NCBI GenBank assembly: GCA_028287785.1
Contig: JAQBOZ010000020.1
Location: forward strand, 1-64,000
Reading direction: 5' to 3'
DNA length: 64,000 bases
Source: Chlorobiota bacterium
Lineage (GTDB): Bacteria; Bacteroidota; Ignavibacteria; OLB7
This document shows, piece after piece, positions 63,884 to 64,000 of the stretch. Numbering within the stretch: the stretch's first letter is position 1; each line of letters opens with the position of its first letter. The notes under the pieces are model-generated. The model did not search any database. It had not been told where the DNA came from and worked only from the letters and a program-made list of their open reading frames with translations. A program made the translations under genes and the position numbers.

Positions 63884-64000
63884 AATAGCTCCTCTTTGGG
63901 GGAATATGTTTCCACGGGGCTCCGGACCAGAGCAACCATGGCAGGGCGGCCACTGGGGGCACTGAAGTTTGGACCGATACTTCAGCGGCTACGAAGCTAC

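Overview
The window is about 60% GC and looks like a chromosome of the Fibrobacteres-Chlorobi-Bacteroidetes group, most like a Kapabacteria/Chlorobiota-type lineage. The main evidence is a set of exported proteins ending in type IX secretion (T9SS) sorting domains (40246-42726, 54977-55501, 57513-59135), many signal peptides and lipoproteins, and small outer-membrane barrels. This placement is inferred from gene content; there is no rRNA or tRNA gene in the window to confirm it. No CRISPR array, prophage or intact insertion sequence was seen.

Layout. 0-15 kb: a soluble hybrid histidine kinase with twin PAS domains, a catalase gene wrecked by an internal deletion, a pirin, a secreted copper amine oxidase, a BNR/Asp-box lipoprotein, a membrane metallophosphoesterase, an ABC exporter pair and a cupin. 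Two families of short palindromic intergenic repeats (here called A and B) are dense in this part. 15-25 kb: a K+/H+ antiporter, an HxlR regulator tail-to-tail with an exported VOC protein, a MerR-TipAS regulator, a pseudogenised RBBP9/YdeN hydrolase, an acetyltransferase, an archaeal-type aspartyl-tRNA synthetase and a YeaQ-type membrane protein. 25-40 kb: a galactose/galactofuranose island (small ORF-galT-galK, a GH1-like and a GH43-like hydrolase, two paralogous glycosyltransferases around a KGG stress protein, glf, a second GH1-like gene and galE). Together these genes could convert galactose to UDP-Gal and UDP-galactofuranose, transfer it and trim the resulting glycan. 46-54 kb: housekeeping genes yebC, recJ, recQ and an aminotransferase.

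The most interesting part is 40-46 kb and 57-62 kb. Two separate operons each pair an ECF sigma factor with a very unusual anti-sigma factor. The latter has a Cys-less anti-sigma domain at the N-terminus, one inner-membrane helix, a long Pro/Ser/Ala-rich periplasmic linker and a C-terminal outer-membrane beta-barrel ending in an aromatic residue. A single polypeptide would therefore tie cytoplasmic transcription control directly to the outer membrane. Both operons also encode a lipoprotein, both neighbour T9SS cargo genes, and both sigma genes have a similar promoter-like motif (GTTAC, 14-15 bases, CGT) exactly 32 bases before the start codon, which suggests autoregulation. The same architecture has, as I recall, been reported in Bacteroides thetaiotaomicron as dual membrane-spanning anti-sigma factors. 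Two divergent copies within 18 kb here would be a new setting.

The region 61.9-63.2 kb has no convincing gene but holds two structured inverted repeats. A Cys/Gly-rich open frame at 10795-11289 lacks a start codon and looks like the 3' end of a lost gene.
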